Source: Ruminococcus sp. (GTDB lineage: Bacteria; Bacillota; Clostridia; Oscillospirales; Ruminococcaceae). Taken from it: a DNA stretch of 60,438 nt. Below the pieces are notes generated by a model that was not told the origin of the DNA, ran no database searches, and worked only from the letters and a program-made list of their open reading frames with translations. Position 1 is the stretch's first letter. Each line of letters starts with the position of its first letter. The translations under genes and the position numbers were made by a program. Shown here one piece after another: positions 35,800 to 46,082 of the stretch. The DNA lies in assembly GCA_031262105.1 (NCBI GenBank), contig JAISIH010000052.1:1-60438 (forward strand), read 5' to 3'.

Positions 35800-37125
35800 T
35801 TAATCGTTTCGGAAGCCCAAAAGGTCAAGGTCGAGGGTTTCGGTAACATGAACGGTTACGAAGTCGCCGGGGTAAGGTTTATCGTCCGGCTCTGTTGTAA
35901 AGAAAATTTTGCCGTCAATATCGGGTCCGTCCATGTAAGACCGCCCGAAGAAACATTCGGCGTAGCGGTCGAAGCCCTCGGTAAGTACAATAATATCGGT
36001 ATCGACATATTTTTCGTTAGCCTGTGCCATGATGATGTTTTGCGTGTCCATGATAATTTCGGCGCGTTGCATTTTTATCTCTTCGTCAATCTGGTCCGGG
36101 AATTCCGCCGCAGGTGTGCCTTCCTCCGCCGAATAGGGGAAACAACCGAGCCTGTCAAATTTCATATCACTCACGAATTCGCAAAGATGTTGAAAATTTG
36201 GGTAACTCTCGCCCGGGAAGCCGGTTATAATCGTGGTGCGAAGGATTACCCCGGGTATATCTGCGCGAAGTTTCGCAATTAATGTGCGAAGGCTCTGTTC
36301 ATCGCCCGGGCGGTTCATGCGGCGCAAGATTTCGCCGTCGCAGTGTTGAATAGGTATGTCGAGGTATTTTACGATTTTTTCGGTCTTGTTTATCGTTTCG
36401 ATAAGCTTTTCGGTAATCCGTTCGGGGTAACAATAAAGCAGGCGAATCCACTGTATACCTTGGATTTCCGCGATTTTTTCAAGAAGCTCGGGGAGTTTAC
36501 ATTCCCCGTATAAATCCTCCCCGTAGCGGGTTATATCCTGTGCGATAATGTTAAGCTCTTTAACGCCGCTTTGCGCTAATTCCTGCGCCTCTTTAAGGAG
36601 CAATTCCATCGGAACGCTCCGCATCTTCCCGCGGATTGACGGAATAGCGCAGTATGAACAGCGGTTATCGCAGCCCTCCGCAATCTTCAGATACGAATAA
36701 AAACTAAGCGTCCCCGAAATCCGCCCGCCCGAGAGCGGCAGGCACAATTTATCGCCGGAAAAGAGCTTCGGTTTATCGTCAAGCTCTGCAATAATTTCGG
36801 CGATTTTATCCTCCGACCCAAGCCCCACAACAGCATCAGCTTCGGGGAATTCGGCGAGGAGTTCCTCTTTATAACGCTCCGCAAGACAGCCTGTAATGAC
36901 GATACGTTTTATCTTGCCCTCTTTTTTAAGGGCGACAAATTCGAGTATAGTCTCGATTGCTTCTTCTTTTGCGGACTGAATAAACCCACAGGTGTTAATA
37001 ATCGCAACATCGGCAAGCGCCGCATCAGCTTCAAGTTCAAACTTCCCGTGAAGCTTAAAGAGCATCCGCTCCGAATCAACCAAATTTTTTGAACAGCCTA
37101 AAGAAACAATACCAACCTTTATCAT
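35800..37125 (-). CDS. rimO: Ribosomal protein S12 methylthiotransferase RimO
   Basis: MIKVGIVSLGCSKNLVDSE..., radical SAM CDNRCSYCAIPSIRG; start set at MIKVG because the ORF extension lies in repeat DNA. Confidence 0.93.
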   Translation of the reverse strand: MIKVGIVSLGCSKNLVDSERMLFKLHGKFELEADAALADVAIINTCGFIQSAKEEAIETILEFVALKKEGKIKRIVITGCLAERYKEELLAEFPEADAVVGLGSEDKIAEIIAELDDKPKLFSGDKLCLPLSGGRISGTLSFYSYLKIAEGCDNRCSYCAIPSIRGKMRSVPMELLLKEAQELAQSGVKELNIIAQDITRYGEDLYGECKLPELLEKIAEIQGIQWIRLLYCYPERITEKLIETINKTEKIVKYLDIPIQHCDGEILRRMNRPGDEQSLRTLIAKLRADIPGVILRTTIITGFPGESYPNFQHLCEFVSDMKFDRLGCFPYSAEEGTPAAEFPDQIDEEIKMQRAEIIMDTQNIIMAQANEKYVDTDIIVLTEGFDRYAECFFGRSYMDGPDIDGKIFFTTEPDDKPYPGDFVTVHVTETLDLDLLGFRND

Positions 37126-37153
37126 AAAAAACCAACCCAACGCAAAGCGCAAT

Positions 37154-37201
37154 AATCCCGCGCAAAGCGCGTTCTGTCCTCTGTCTTCTCGCTTCTGTTA
37201 T
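37154..37201. repeat. Dispersed intergenic repeat copy B: GC hairpin + YTCTGTC heptads
   Basis: 24 bp identical to 31469-31492, then CTGTCCTCTGTCTTCTCGCTTCTGTTAT. Confidence 0.85.
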
Positions 37202-38206
37202 CTATTTTAGCATGGAAATATATTCAAACCCGTCAAGTAAACTTTCAATCTTCGAGAATGCCGCCATTGCGCCGTTTGCAACGCAGTCAAGGGGATCTTT
37301 CGCGACAACACAGGGTGCATGAAGTTCCGTTGTGAGGTATTCCGGCAAACCCCCGAGCAAGGCACCGCCCCCGGTGAGGTATATTCCGTTTTCAAATATA
37401 TCTGCAACGAGTTCGGGCGGGGTCTGTTCAAGCACCGATTTTGCGCAGAAAACTATTTCAGAAACGGTGTCGATAATTGCTTCGTATATGTCGAAGTCGG
37501 ATATCTCGACCTTTTCGGGTAAGCCCCTGACGATGTGTCTGCCCTTTACGGCGAAGCGTTTTGAACCGTCGGGCTGAAAAATGTTCGTAATCGCAATCTT
37601 TGCGGCTTCGGCGGTCTTCTCGCCGACAAGGAGCTTATAGCGGCTGCTTAAAAACTTAACGATAGCCTTATCAAGCTTGTTTCCGGCGACCCGCACAGAT
37701 TGCCTTACAACAATGCCGTTCATCGAGACGACGGCAATGTCGGTTGTTCCGCCGCCGAAGTCGATAACCATATTACCGTTCGGGCGGCTTATGTCCGCGC
37801 CGGCACCGATCAGTGCGGCGAGCGGCTCTTCAAGAAGCCAGACTTTTTTCGCTCCGGCGGTTTTTGCGGCTTCAATTACGGCGCGGTTTTCAACATCGGT
37901 GATGGAAGAGGGGATACACATTATAATGTCGGGCATCAGGAGCTGTTTCCCCGTGACGCGTTCGATAAAATACTGTATCATGGTTTGTGTCATGTTGTGG
38001 TCGGAGATAACGCCGTCTTCGAGAGGGCGTATAACCGTAATATAATCGGGGGTTTTCCCTTCCATACGGTATGCTTCGCGACCGACTGCGATAACCTCCG
38101 CAGTCTTTTTGTTGTAAGCGATACAGGAAGGCTCATTGAGGACAATTCCCCGCCCGCTCATCGTAATTATTATGTTTACGGTACCAAGATCAATACCTAT
38201 ATCCAT
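37202..38206 (-). CDS. MreB/Mbl-family rod-shape actin homologue
   Basis: MDIGIDLGTVNIIITMSGRGIVLNEPS, MVIDFGGGTTDIAVVSMNGIV; start at 38206 follows the comF stop. Confidence 0.9.
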   Translation of the reverse strand: MDIGIDLGTVNIIITMSGRGIVLNEPSCIAYNKKTAEVIAVGREAYRMEGKTPDYITVIRPLEDGVISDHNMTQTMIQYFIERVTGKQLLMPDIIMCIPSSITDVENRAVIEAAKTAGAKKVWLLEEPLAALIGAGADISRPNGNMVIDFGGGTTDIAVVSMNGIVVRQSVRVAGNKLDKAIVKFLSSRYKLLVGEKTAEAAKIAITNIFQPDGSKRFAVKGRHIVRGLPEKVEISDFDIYEAIIDTVSEIVFCAKSVLEQTPPELVADIFENGIYLTGGGALLGGLPEYLTTELHAPCVVAKDPLDCVANGAMAAFSKIESLLDGFEYISMLK

Positions 38207-38219
38207 TTGAAAGCTCCGT

Positions 38220-38846
38220 TTATATGCGATTAGTTTTAGCACAGACTACCGCTTTTACGTTTTTTGCCCCGGCGGCGTAAAGAAGATTTGTACAGGCAGA
38301 AATTGTCGCGCCGGTTGTGCAAACATCGTCCGCAAGGTAAATTCGCTTGCCGTCAATATCGCCTAACCCCCCGCTGTATGAGGCTTCGGCGTTGATTTTC
38401 CGATCATGCGCAGATAAAAGATGCTGCTTTTTATCGCTAACCCGAATGAGTGCGTTTTTCATAACCGGGATTGACGTAAACCGCGAAAGATAACCTGCAA
38501 ATATTTCCGCCTGATTATAACCGCGAGCGGCTCTCTGCTTTTTCCCCATCGGAACAGGAACGATAAAGTCATAGTCTTTCTTAAGAAGCGGAGAGGTAAT
38601 TTTCGCGCAATGCCTTGCGAAATTCCGCCCATAGGCAGCCTTAAGCGCGTATATTCCGTCAACAACGATACCCTTATAAAGATAAGCGGAGATTATGCCG
38701 CCGGAAAGAGCTTTATACTCCGAAAGCTTAGCTTCGCAGTCTTCGCAAACCGTAATATTCCATGGAATGAAGCAGTCACAGCACGGGCATCTGTTCGGGA
38801 AGATTATATCGAGAAAGAAATCGTTTAGTTTATGGTCAACCGTCAT
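38220..38846 (-). CDS. ComF family phosphoribosyltransferase-like protein
   Basis: FPNRCPCCDCFIPW... zinc motif, RGYNQAEIFA, IYLADDVCTTGATISAC PRTase motif. Confidence 0.88.
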   Translation of the reverse strand: MTVDHKLNDFFLDIIFPNRCPCCDCFIPWNITVCEDCEAKLSEYKALSGGIISAYLYKGIVVDGIYALKAAYGRNFARHCAKITSPLLKKDYDFIVPVPMGKKQRAARGYNQAEIFAGYLSRFTSIPVMKNALIRVSDKKQHLLSAHDRKINAEASYSGGLGDIDGKRIYLADDVCTTGATISACTNLLYAAGAKNVKAVVCAKTNRI

Positions 38847-41052
38847 TTTTTAAGAATTCCTCAAGCAATGTATAGCGCATTGTCTGTAGATTATTATCCA
38901 CCATTTCACAGACTACATTCCTCGAACCTACTATAACAAGGAGCTTTTTTGCGCGTGTTACGGCGGTGTAAAGGAGGTTTCGGCAAAAAAGTTTTGAATA
39001 ACCGCCCAAGAGCGGAAGCACAACTGCATCGAATTCACTGCCTTGGCTTTTGTGTACTGTAATTGCGTAGGCAAGTTCAACTTCGCGGAGCATATCAAAA
39101 GTATAATCCGCAAGCTTTCCGTCAAAGTCAATCAGAACGCTGTCGTCTTCTTTTATAATCGAGCGGACAATCCCGATTTCACCGTTAAAAATCCCCGTTC
39201 CGCTGTCGGAGCCTTGTGTCCATACTATATCGTAATTGTTCGCGGTCTGCATAACCTTGTCATTTACGCGGAATTTATATATGCCGCCGGTGCCGGTGTC
39301 GGTAATCTGCGGATTAAGCACGTCCTGCAAACGCCTGTTTAGCGACTCGACGCCGAGATCGCCTTTCCTCACCGGGGAGAGTACCTGTATATCATCAAGA
39401 GGGGAGAAGCCGTACGCTCGCGGAAGACGGTCGCAGACAAGCTCTATGACAAGCTCCAAGGCAGCTTCGGAATCGAGCCTTTGCATAAAGAAGAAATCGG
39501 TTGCCTTAAGTTCGGGATACTGCCCCGAAACAATTTTATGTGCATTCGTAACGATGCCGCTTTCTCTTGCCTGTCTGAAAACCTCGTTTAGTGCGACAAC
39601 GGTAAGTTTCCCGCTGTTAATAATATCATGGAGGACATTCCCCGCGCCCACAGACGGAAGCTGATCGCTGTCGCCGACAAGCACAAGCCGGCAATCTTTT
39701 TTAAGCGCAAGGAGAAGTGCCGCGAAAAGCTCTGTATCGACCATCGACATCTCGTCAATAACGCAGACGTCACATTCAAGAAGCCGCTTTTCATTGTGCG
39801 AAAAAACCGATTTCCCCGCGGCATCGAATGTAACTTCAAGGAGCCGGTGAATAGTCTTCGCGGAAAAACCCGTAAGCTCGGAGATGCGCTTCGCGGCTTT
39901 CCCGGTCGGCGCGGTAATTAAAACGGTTTTCCCCTGACCCTTATAGAGGGAAATTATCGCGTTGAGTGTCGTTGTTTTTCCCGTTCCCGGACCGCCGGTA
40001 AGGACGGTGAGACCGCTTGTCAAGGCACAGCCGATCGCTTCTTTTTGCTTCTCGGCGTACTTAATCCCTTTTCCGGCTTCTTCGATCTTTATAAGCTCGG
40101 TGTAATCAAATTCGTTGTGTGAATGTGATGCGGCTTTGAGGCGTTTTGCGATATATTTTTCGGCGTCATAGTATTTATAAAGGCTGATGAGTTTTTGCGA
40201 ATCTTTTTCGGTAATAAATAGTGCCTTTTTTTCCGTCCCAATTTCCCACGCAAACTCCGCTTCTGTGTCTGTAACGCCCAACAATTTTATAAACTCGAAG
40301 TTGAAGCTTTCGAGGGGGAAAGCAGTGTGTCCGCCCTTAAATGAAGCATCTTTGAGTACAAATTCTGCCCCCGCTATAAGTCTTTCTTTGCTGTCGAAAG
40401 GAATTTCAAGCTTTTTTGCAATCTCGTCTGCTTTCTTAAAACTTATGCCTATATCCTCCGAACAGAGGATATAAGGGTTTTCGGAAATCATCTCTTTTGA
40501 AAACTGCCCCCAGCTTTTCCAGACAGCCGCCGCCGTCCCGGGCGATATATCGAACCCCGCAAGGAACATTGAGAGTTCGCGGATACCATATAGAAGCTTA
40601 AAATCCTCGCAGATTTTATACGCTTTTTTCTTCGATATATTGTCGAGGGTTGCGAGTTCTTCCGGGTGGTTTTCGAGTATATCAAAGGCGTTTTCGCCGA
40701 ATTTATCTATAATCTGCTTTGCGGTTTTCTTGCCGATGCCCTTAACAGTCCCGCTGCTTAGGTATTTAAGCATTGCTTTAGTTCCGCTCGGGAGTTTTCG
40801 TTCGGCAGAAACGGCGTAGAATTGTTCGCCATATTTTTGATGAACAGCGAATTCGCCGTAAAGCTTAACCTCTTCGCCCTCGCTGATGCTGCCGAGTTCG
40901 CCGGTTACGGTAAGGGGCGAGCCGTGAAAATCAATGACCATAACGGTAAAGCCGTTATCTTCGTTAAAAAAAGTTATGCTTTCAACTGAACCTTCAATCG
41001 TTTCGGGGTTACTTAAAACACGTCTCAAAAGCTGCCCCCCCGATTCACCCAA
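38836..41052 (-). CDS. recD2: RecD2-type ATP-dependent DNA helicase
   Basis: TGGPGTGKTTTLNAIISLY, CVIDEMSMVD, LVGDSDQLPSVGAGNVLHDI, YAITVHKSQGSEFD. Confidence 0.93.
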   Translation of the reverse strand: MGESGGQLLRRVLSNPETIEGSVESITFFNEDNGFTVMVIDFHGSPLTVTGELGSISEGEEVKLYGEFAVHQKYGEQFYAVSAERKLPSGTKAMLKYLSSGTVKGIGKKTAKQIIDKFGENAFDILENHPEELATLDNISKKKAYKICEDFKLLYGIRELSMFLAGFDISPGTAAAVWKSWGQFSKEMISENPYILCSEDIGISFKKADEIAKKLEIPFDSKERLIAGAEFVLKDASFKGGHTAFPLESFNFEFIKLLGVTDTEAEFAWEIGTEKKALFITEKDSQKLISLYKYYDAEKYIAKRLKAASHSHNEFDYTELIKIEEAGKGIKYAEKQKEAIGCALTSGLTVLTGGPGTGKTTTLNAIISLYKGQGKTVLITAPTGKAAKRISELTGFSAKTIHRLLEVTFDAAGKSVFSHNEKRLLECDVCVIDEMSMVDTELFAALLLALKKDCRLVLVGDSDQLPSVGAGNVLHDIINSGKLTVVALNEVFRQARESGIVTNAHKIVSGQYPELKATDFFFMQRLDSEAALELVIELVCDRLPRAYGFSPLDDIQVLSPVRKGDLGVESLNRRLQDVLNPQITDTGTGGIYKFRVNDKVMQTANNYDIVWTQGSDSGTGIFNGEIGIVRSIIKEDDSVLIDFDGKLADYTFDMLREVELAYAITVHKSQGSEFDAVVLPLLGGYSKLFCRNLLYTAVTRAKKLLVIVGSRNVVCEMVDNNLQTMRYTLLEEFLKNDG

Positions 41053-41254
41053 ATAACGGTAAAATTTTACCTATAATCTTCTTTATACAATCATATTTCA
41101 TTATAGCACATGAAAGCAGTAAAATCAATAGATATTTTGAGGTAAATAAAAAATAATTTTGATTATATTGTTAATTTTTAAAACACATTTTTTTAACAAA
41201 TTTATTGCCGCAATGGTGTATAATGACAGAAGAAAAGAAAAAGGAGAACATATT

Positions 41255-42409
41255 ATGCTCTCGAAAAGAATAAAGATAAATCCGGCGTTAACCGAAACGG
41301 CAATCGCCTTCGACCCGCAGATACAGCTCGGCGGATACAGCAATAAAAGCTGGAAAATCCCCGAGGGGATTGAGCTTCTCGAAAACTCTGCGATACTCAA
41401 GTTTTATGCACCGACCGCGAAGACGGTTGCGGTCAGGCGGTATTGGTCCGAAGGACCGCTTACAGAGCTTGCAAAGGGCGATGACGGCATCTGGACGCTT
41501 CCGCTTGACAGCGAGGGTGAGCGTTATTCACCGCTATTTTTCGAGGTTGACGGCGTTTACGTCTTAAACCCGATGTCGGAAATCTGCTGGAGCCACGGTC
41601 ATCCGATAAATTACATCGACTTCCCTCATAAGGGGAACGACTATTATATGTGCAAGGATGTTCCGCACGGCACGGTCCAGCGGGATATTTACTATTCTAA
41701 GATTTGTAACTGCTATAAGGGCTGTGAGGTTTATACCCCGCCCGGCTATAATAACGGGGAGTATTCCGAACTCCCGGTGCTGTATCTTCAGCACGGCTTC
41801 GGCGAAAACGAGACCGGCTGGGTACATCAGGGCAAGGTTAATTTCATTATGGATAATCTCCTTGCGAAGGGGAAAGTGAAACCCTGTATAATCGTGATGA
41901 ATAACGGAATGGTTCAGACGCAAAACGGAAACGGCACGCGAAAATGGGATGCAATGACGCTTCCGTCTGTCCTTGTGAATGAATGTATACCATTTATCGA
42001 CAGCCACTATCGCACCGCGACAGACAAGTGGCACAGGGCGATGGCAGGGCTTTCGATGGGGTCTATGCAGACGAGCGTTACAACCCTCACTTACCCCGAA
42101 TTTTTCGGTTATGTCGGGATTTTCAGCGGCTTTTTAGGGAAGCTTGCCGAAATTTGCGACGACAATTCGCATTTTTCTTCGTTCGACAACAAAGAAAAAC
42201 TTTTTTCCGACTATAAGCTCTTCTTCCGCTGTATGGGGGACAAGGACGATTTTATGGAGCAGTATAATGAAGAAAGCGAGATGCTTAGGGAAAAGGGGTT
42301 GTCCGCCGATACTTGGGGAGCGTATAAAGAGGTTATCTATTCGGGCTACCACGACTGGAACGTGTGGAGACAGAGTATTCGAGACTTTTTAGAACTAATT
42401 TTCAAGTAA
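41255..42409 (+). CDS. Esterase D/CE1-like alpha/beta hydrolase with N-terminal E-set-like domain
   Basis: SD AAGGAG at 41241 then ATG 41255; VLYLQHGFGENETGW, HRAMAGLSMGSMQT nucleophile elbow. Confidence 0.82.
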   Translation: MLSKRIKINPALTETAIAFDPQIQLGGYSNKSWKIPEGIELLENSAILKFYAPTAKTVAVRRYWSEGPLTELAKGDDGIWTLPLDSEGERYSPLFFEVDGVYVLNPMSEICWSHGHPINYIDFPHKGNDYYMCKDVPHGTVQRDIYYSKICNCYKGCEVYTPPGYNNGEYSELPVLYLQHGFGENETGWVHQGKVNFIMDNLLAKGKVKPCIIVMNNGMVQTQNGNGTRKWDAMTLPSVLVNECIPFIDSHYRTATDKWHRAMAGLSMGSMQTSVTTLTYPEFFGYVGIFSGFLGKLAEICDDNSHFSSFDNKEKLFSDYKLFFRCMGDKDDFMEQYNEESEMLREKGLSADTWGAYKEVIYSGYHDWNVWRQSIRDFLELIFK

Positions 42410-42416
42410 ATTAAAA

Positions 42417-42443
42417 GAGCCTGTACTAAATCTGTACAGGCTC
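42417..42443. terminator. Bidirectional terminator between convergent genes
   Basis: GAGCCTGTAC-N7-GTACAGGCTC perfect 10-bp stem. Confidence 0.85.
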
Positions 42444-42448
42444 AAGTT

Positions 42449-43135
42449 TTATTGGGACGTTGTTGTTACCGACGTTGCGACATAATCTTCAAAGCCGCGA
42501 TATTTATCAATAATCGCCTGAACTTCGGCAACCTTGTCGTAACCTTTCGCTTCGGCGTCAGAAAGGGCAGCCTCTGCGGAGTCAAAGTCAAATAGGATAG
42601 CGTATGCAATCGCGGTGTTGCCGTAAAGCTCGGCAAATTCCGGGTCATAAACCATCGCATCTGCAAGATAGCTTAAAGCTTCAAGCGGCATATTCATTGT
42701 TATGAGAAGATTGCCCATGTTGTTATAAAGCACGGCTGTATCAGTGTTATTGGTTGAATACGAGTCAGCAAGGCGGTAACTTTCAAGGGCTTTATCATAT
42801 TCGCCCAAGCTTTTCTGCGCAAGCCCCGTGAGGTTATACGCGCCGAAATAACCGCTCAGTTTGTTTTCGGCAATAATCTTATCGCAAACGGTTATTGTCT
42901 CATTATACTGCCCTGTTTTATAGTAACTTTCCGCAAGCATAAGGTCAAGTTGATATTGCTTGTAGGTTGATAAACCCTTTTCGTCTGCCTCTTTAAGCAG
43001 GGTTATTGCATCAGCATAACGCCCCTCGCCGAAAGCCTTCGCGCCGTCGGCGGCAATCTTATCACCCGCAGATTTACAGGCAGTGAAAGAAGTTATCAAT
43101 AAAACGAGAGAAATCGCTGCCAAGAGTTTTTTCAT
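42449..43135 (-). CDS. TPR-repeat lipoprotein
   Basis: MKKLLAAISLVLLITSFTACKSAG lipobox; repeated TPR-like helices. Confidence 0.8.
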   Translation of the reverse strand: MKKLLAAISLVLLITSFTACKSAGDKIAADGAKAFGEGRYADAITLLKEADEKGLSTYKQYQLDLMLAESYYKTGQYNETITVCDKIIAENKLSGYFGAYNLTGLAQKSLGEYDKALESYRLADSYSTNNTDTAVLYNNMGNLLITMNMPLEALSYLADAMVYDPEFAELYGNTAIAYAILFDFDSAEAALSDAEAKGYDKVAEVQAIIDKYRGFEDYVATSVTTTSQ

Positions 43136-43194
43136 ATAATCACCACTTATTGTCGGTCAACCGTAAACTACACACTATCTTCGGGGAAATCATG

Positions 43195-44553
43195 TCAGCC
43201 GTAATAAACGCTTCCGAGCTGTATGTTGCGGTAGATTTCCTTTGCGCGTGAAAGAAGGGCAGAGCCGGTATTCGGGGTAACATCGTTTATAACATCGGTG
43301 AGGAGAGATGAGAGTATGCGCCGAATATCCCGCCCCGAAGCGCCGAGTTCCGAAATCCGCGTACCGTCAATAGCGAGCATACCGATTGTGTAACATTCAC
43401 GGCTTTCGATAATATCGTCGGCGATGGATTTCATCCGTTCGATTATCGGTATGCGGTCATAACACATACTCCGTTTCGCCATGTTGTCCCCGCGTATGAC
43501 TTCGGCTAAGAGCTTCCAGTTTTGATAACCGATTTCGCTTAGAAGCTTCTTGACAGATGTGCGGTCTGCAACGGGGGTAATGTAGTGGTTGCGGACGAGG
43601 AGCCTTACCGTCGTTATTGTTTGGTTATCGTATTTTAAGCCGCGCAAAATCGTGTCGGTCATATCCGCCCCGACCTCTTCATGCCCGGAAAAATGCCCTG
43701 CGCCGGTTGCATCCTGCTTAAAGCAAGCCGGCTTGCCTATGTCGTGGAATAAAAGCGCGAGTCTGACGTATTTATCGGGTTTTGCGGCACCGACAGCAAC
43801 TGCGGTGTGTTTCCAAACATCGTATATGTGATACTTATTACGCTGTTCAAAGCCAACCATCGGCGCGGTTTCGGGGATAATCTGCGAGAAAACCGAGGAG
43901 TGACGGTCGAGGATTGCCGTAGCGTTTTTTCCGCAGACAAGTTTTGTAAGCTCACCGGCAATACGCTCTTTTGAAATGTTATCGAGCAGTTTTTGGTTGC
44001 GGAATATTGCCGCCGCTGTGAAGGTGTCCGGCTCAAAATCAAGAACCGACAAAAACCTAAGCGCGCGCATTATCCGAAGTCCGTCTTCGTTAAAGCGGGT
44101 GTCGGCATCCCCGACGCAACGCAAAATCCGGGCAAAAAGATCCTTTTGTCCGCCGAAATAATCAATAAGCCCTTCCTTGGGGTTATATGCCATGGCATTG
44201 ACGGTGAAATCACGTCTGGAGAGGTCCTCCCGCAGATTCTCGGTAAAAATAACCGAGTCGGGGTGTCTGCCGTCGGAATACTTCCCGTCGAGGCGGTAGG
44301 TTGTACATTCGATCGGCATTTTATCAATGAGTACCGTAACAGTCCCGTGTTTTATTCCGGTATCGACTGTACGGTATTCCGAAAAAACCGCCTTAATCTG
44401 CGCGGGCAGGGCATTTGTGCAAACGTCATAGTCTTTGGGGTTTTCGCCGATTAGGGCATCTCTGACACAACCGCCGACTATATAGCTTTCAAAACCGGCT
44501 GCGGAAAGTTTCTGTAAAACTTCCCGCACCTCTACCGGAAGATTGATTAACAC
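43195..44553 (-). CDS. cca: CCA tRNA nucleotidyltransferase with HD domain
   Basis: YIVGGCVRDALIGENPKDYDVCTNALP, RRDFTVNAMAYN, LLFHDIGKP. Confidence 0.92.
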   Translation of the reverse strand: MLINLPVEVREVLQKLSAAGFESYIVGGCVRDALIGENPKDYDVCTNALPAQIKAVFSEYRTVDTGIKHGTVTVLIDKMPIECTTYRLDGKYSDGRHPDSVIFTENLREDLSRRDFTVNAMAYNPKEGLIDYFGGQKDLFARILRCVGDADTRFNEDGLRIMRALRFLSVLDFEPDTFTAAAIFRNQKLLDNISKERIAGELTKLVCGKNATAILDRHSSVFSQIIPETAPMVGFEQRNKYHIYDVWKHTAVAVGAAKPDKYVRLALLFHDIGKPACFKQDATGAGHFSGHEEVGADMTDTILRGLKYDNQTITTVRLLVRNHYITPVADRTSVKKLLSEIGYQNWKLLAEVIRGDNMAKRSMCYDRIPIIERMKSIADDIIESRECYTIGMLAIDGTRISELGASGRDIRRILSSLLTDVINDVTPNTGSALLSRAKEIYRNIQLGSVYYG

Positions 44554-44631
44554 TCTTAAAACACCCGCTTAAGAAGGATTACATTATCCCTGTTTTGATA
44601 GAGTTGTTATATAAGCAACCTGAACCATCGG

Positions 44632-46044
44632 TTACTTCATGATTATCGCGCAATAGTTGCCGCCTTTTCTGATGGAGAAGGTAGCGCGTCCGTTAGTGCT
44701 GATAACGGAGGAGTCGGAGATTGAGAGTTTGCCGGTCTGGGGGTTGTAATAATAAAGTCTCACGGTTTTTCCGGCACGTTCTGCACTGAAACCTACCGAA
44801 ACAATCGAATATAAACCGAAGTCAACGTCGTCGCCGATCTTCATCTGCGAAGCACTTAAAGCTCCGTCTTTGTACTTGCTGATTGCGGTTGACGGGATAG
44901 TGTTTGTGCTGTACGTAACGGTAACGTTAAGTGCCGCAGGCTCGGTTATATCCGCGCCGTTAATTGTGAAGCGCGAACCGTTATCATTCTCAAATGTAAC
45001 ATCAACATCCTTATATCTGATGCTGCTAAAGAATGACTGAGGAACAGATGTCTGCTTGTTCATCTCTATACGAACATCAGATCCGGCTGCGCGTCCGTTT
45101 ATGTAGCTTGCGAGTGAAGTCCAGCCCTTATAGGAGGTGTTGCTCGAAAGATAAGCATCGCCGGAGCTTACAGAAGCAGAACTACCGCCTGTAGAGGGCG
45201 TTGACGGAATAACGGGAGCATATACGCCGTATCCGTATGCATAGCTTGTAGCCCTTACAACGTCGGCTTGAAGTTCAGTTGCCGCAATGGCGAGTTCCTC
45301 AGTAAGATAGAAACGTCCTGTAGCGCGGTTAAAGTAGAAGCCGGCAGTGTTTGTTGCGAGTTCGGAAACTGTTGCGCCCTTGAAAGCCGCCGCCGCTTCT
45401 GCCGAGGTAAGGTAATATTTGTTGTTGGTGTTATTTTTATAGATCGGTGTGTAGGTGTAATCGTAGTATTGACCGTTAATATAAGTCATAACGTAAGAAG
45501 TATTTCCGCCCGAGGCAGATACCGCATAAGCGTAGGTGCTGTAACGTTCGCCGTTGCGGATTGAGAAATAAAGACCTGTGCCGTTTCTTAAAACAGTGTT
45601 TACCGTTTCGCGGTTTGTGGTATGAGTTTTTGCAAGTGCCTCGGTCGGGTAGTAGTAACCGTTCCCGGCTTGATACGCAATGTATTCGTTGCCGTTTGTG
45701 GTATTAACAGCTCTGGATACGAGGTAAACGCCGTCTTCGGTACGTAAATCCCTATCAACATAGTTGCCGATTGTGTTGTCAAAATAGGTGAATCTATCGG
45801 ATGAATAGGGGGTTATCGGCTTGCTGATATACGCAGGGGCAGCGGTATTGAACTGATAGTATGCCTCAAGGTTAGGGTACCAATAAAGCGCATCGCCGTA
45901 GATGTTGTCGGAAGCATATCTTAAGGCGGCACGGGGGATATAGTCGTGGTCGGCGGCGTTAACGGCAAAAGCCGGTATCGAGAGGGTTAATGCAGTCAGC
46001 GCAGCAAGAGCAATACTGAGTTTTCTTTTTTTCATAAAAAGCAT
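44632..46044 (-). CDS. Secreted Tyr-rich protein with imperfect internal repeats
   Basis: Signal peptide MKKRKLSIALAALTALTLSIPAFAVNAA; recurrent YYPTEALA / YYLTSAEAA / FYLTEELA units. Confidence 0.65.
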   Translation of the reverse strand: MLFMKKRKLSIALAALTALTLSIPAFAVNAADHDYIPRAALRYASDNIYGDALYWYPNLEAYYQFNTAAPAYISKPITPYSSDRFTYFDNTIGNYVDRDLRTEDGVYLVSRAVNTTNGNEYIAYQAGNGYYYPTEALAKTHTTNRETVNTVLRNGTGLYFSIRNGERYSTYAYAVSASGGNTSYVMTYINGQYYDYTYTPIYKNNTNNKYYLTSAEAAAAFKGATVSELATNTAGFYFNRATGRFYLTEELAIAATELQADVVRATSYAYGYGVYAPVIPSTPSTGGSSASVSSGDAYLSSNTSYKGWTSLASYINGRAAGSDVRIEMNKQTSVPQSFFSSIRYKDVDVTFENDNGSRFTINGADITEPAALNVTVTYSTNTIPSTAISKYKDGALSASQMKIGDDVDFGLYSIVSVGFSAERAGKTVRLYYYNPQTGKLSISDSSVISTNGRATFSIRKGGNYCAIIMK

Positions 46045-46082
46045 CTCCGATCAATTTTTAATACATATATTTTACGGGCGAA

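Noticed and set aside
37700-38233. 177-aa plus-strand ORF opposite the mreB-like gene
   Set aside because: Shadow ORF; sense strand has clear actin-fold motifs.
41564-42034. 156-aa minus-strand ORF inside the esterase gene
   Set aside because: Antisense to a gene with a good SD and alpha/beta hydrolase motifs.
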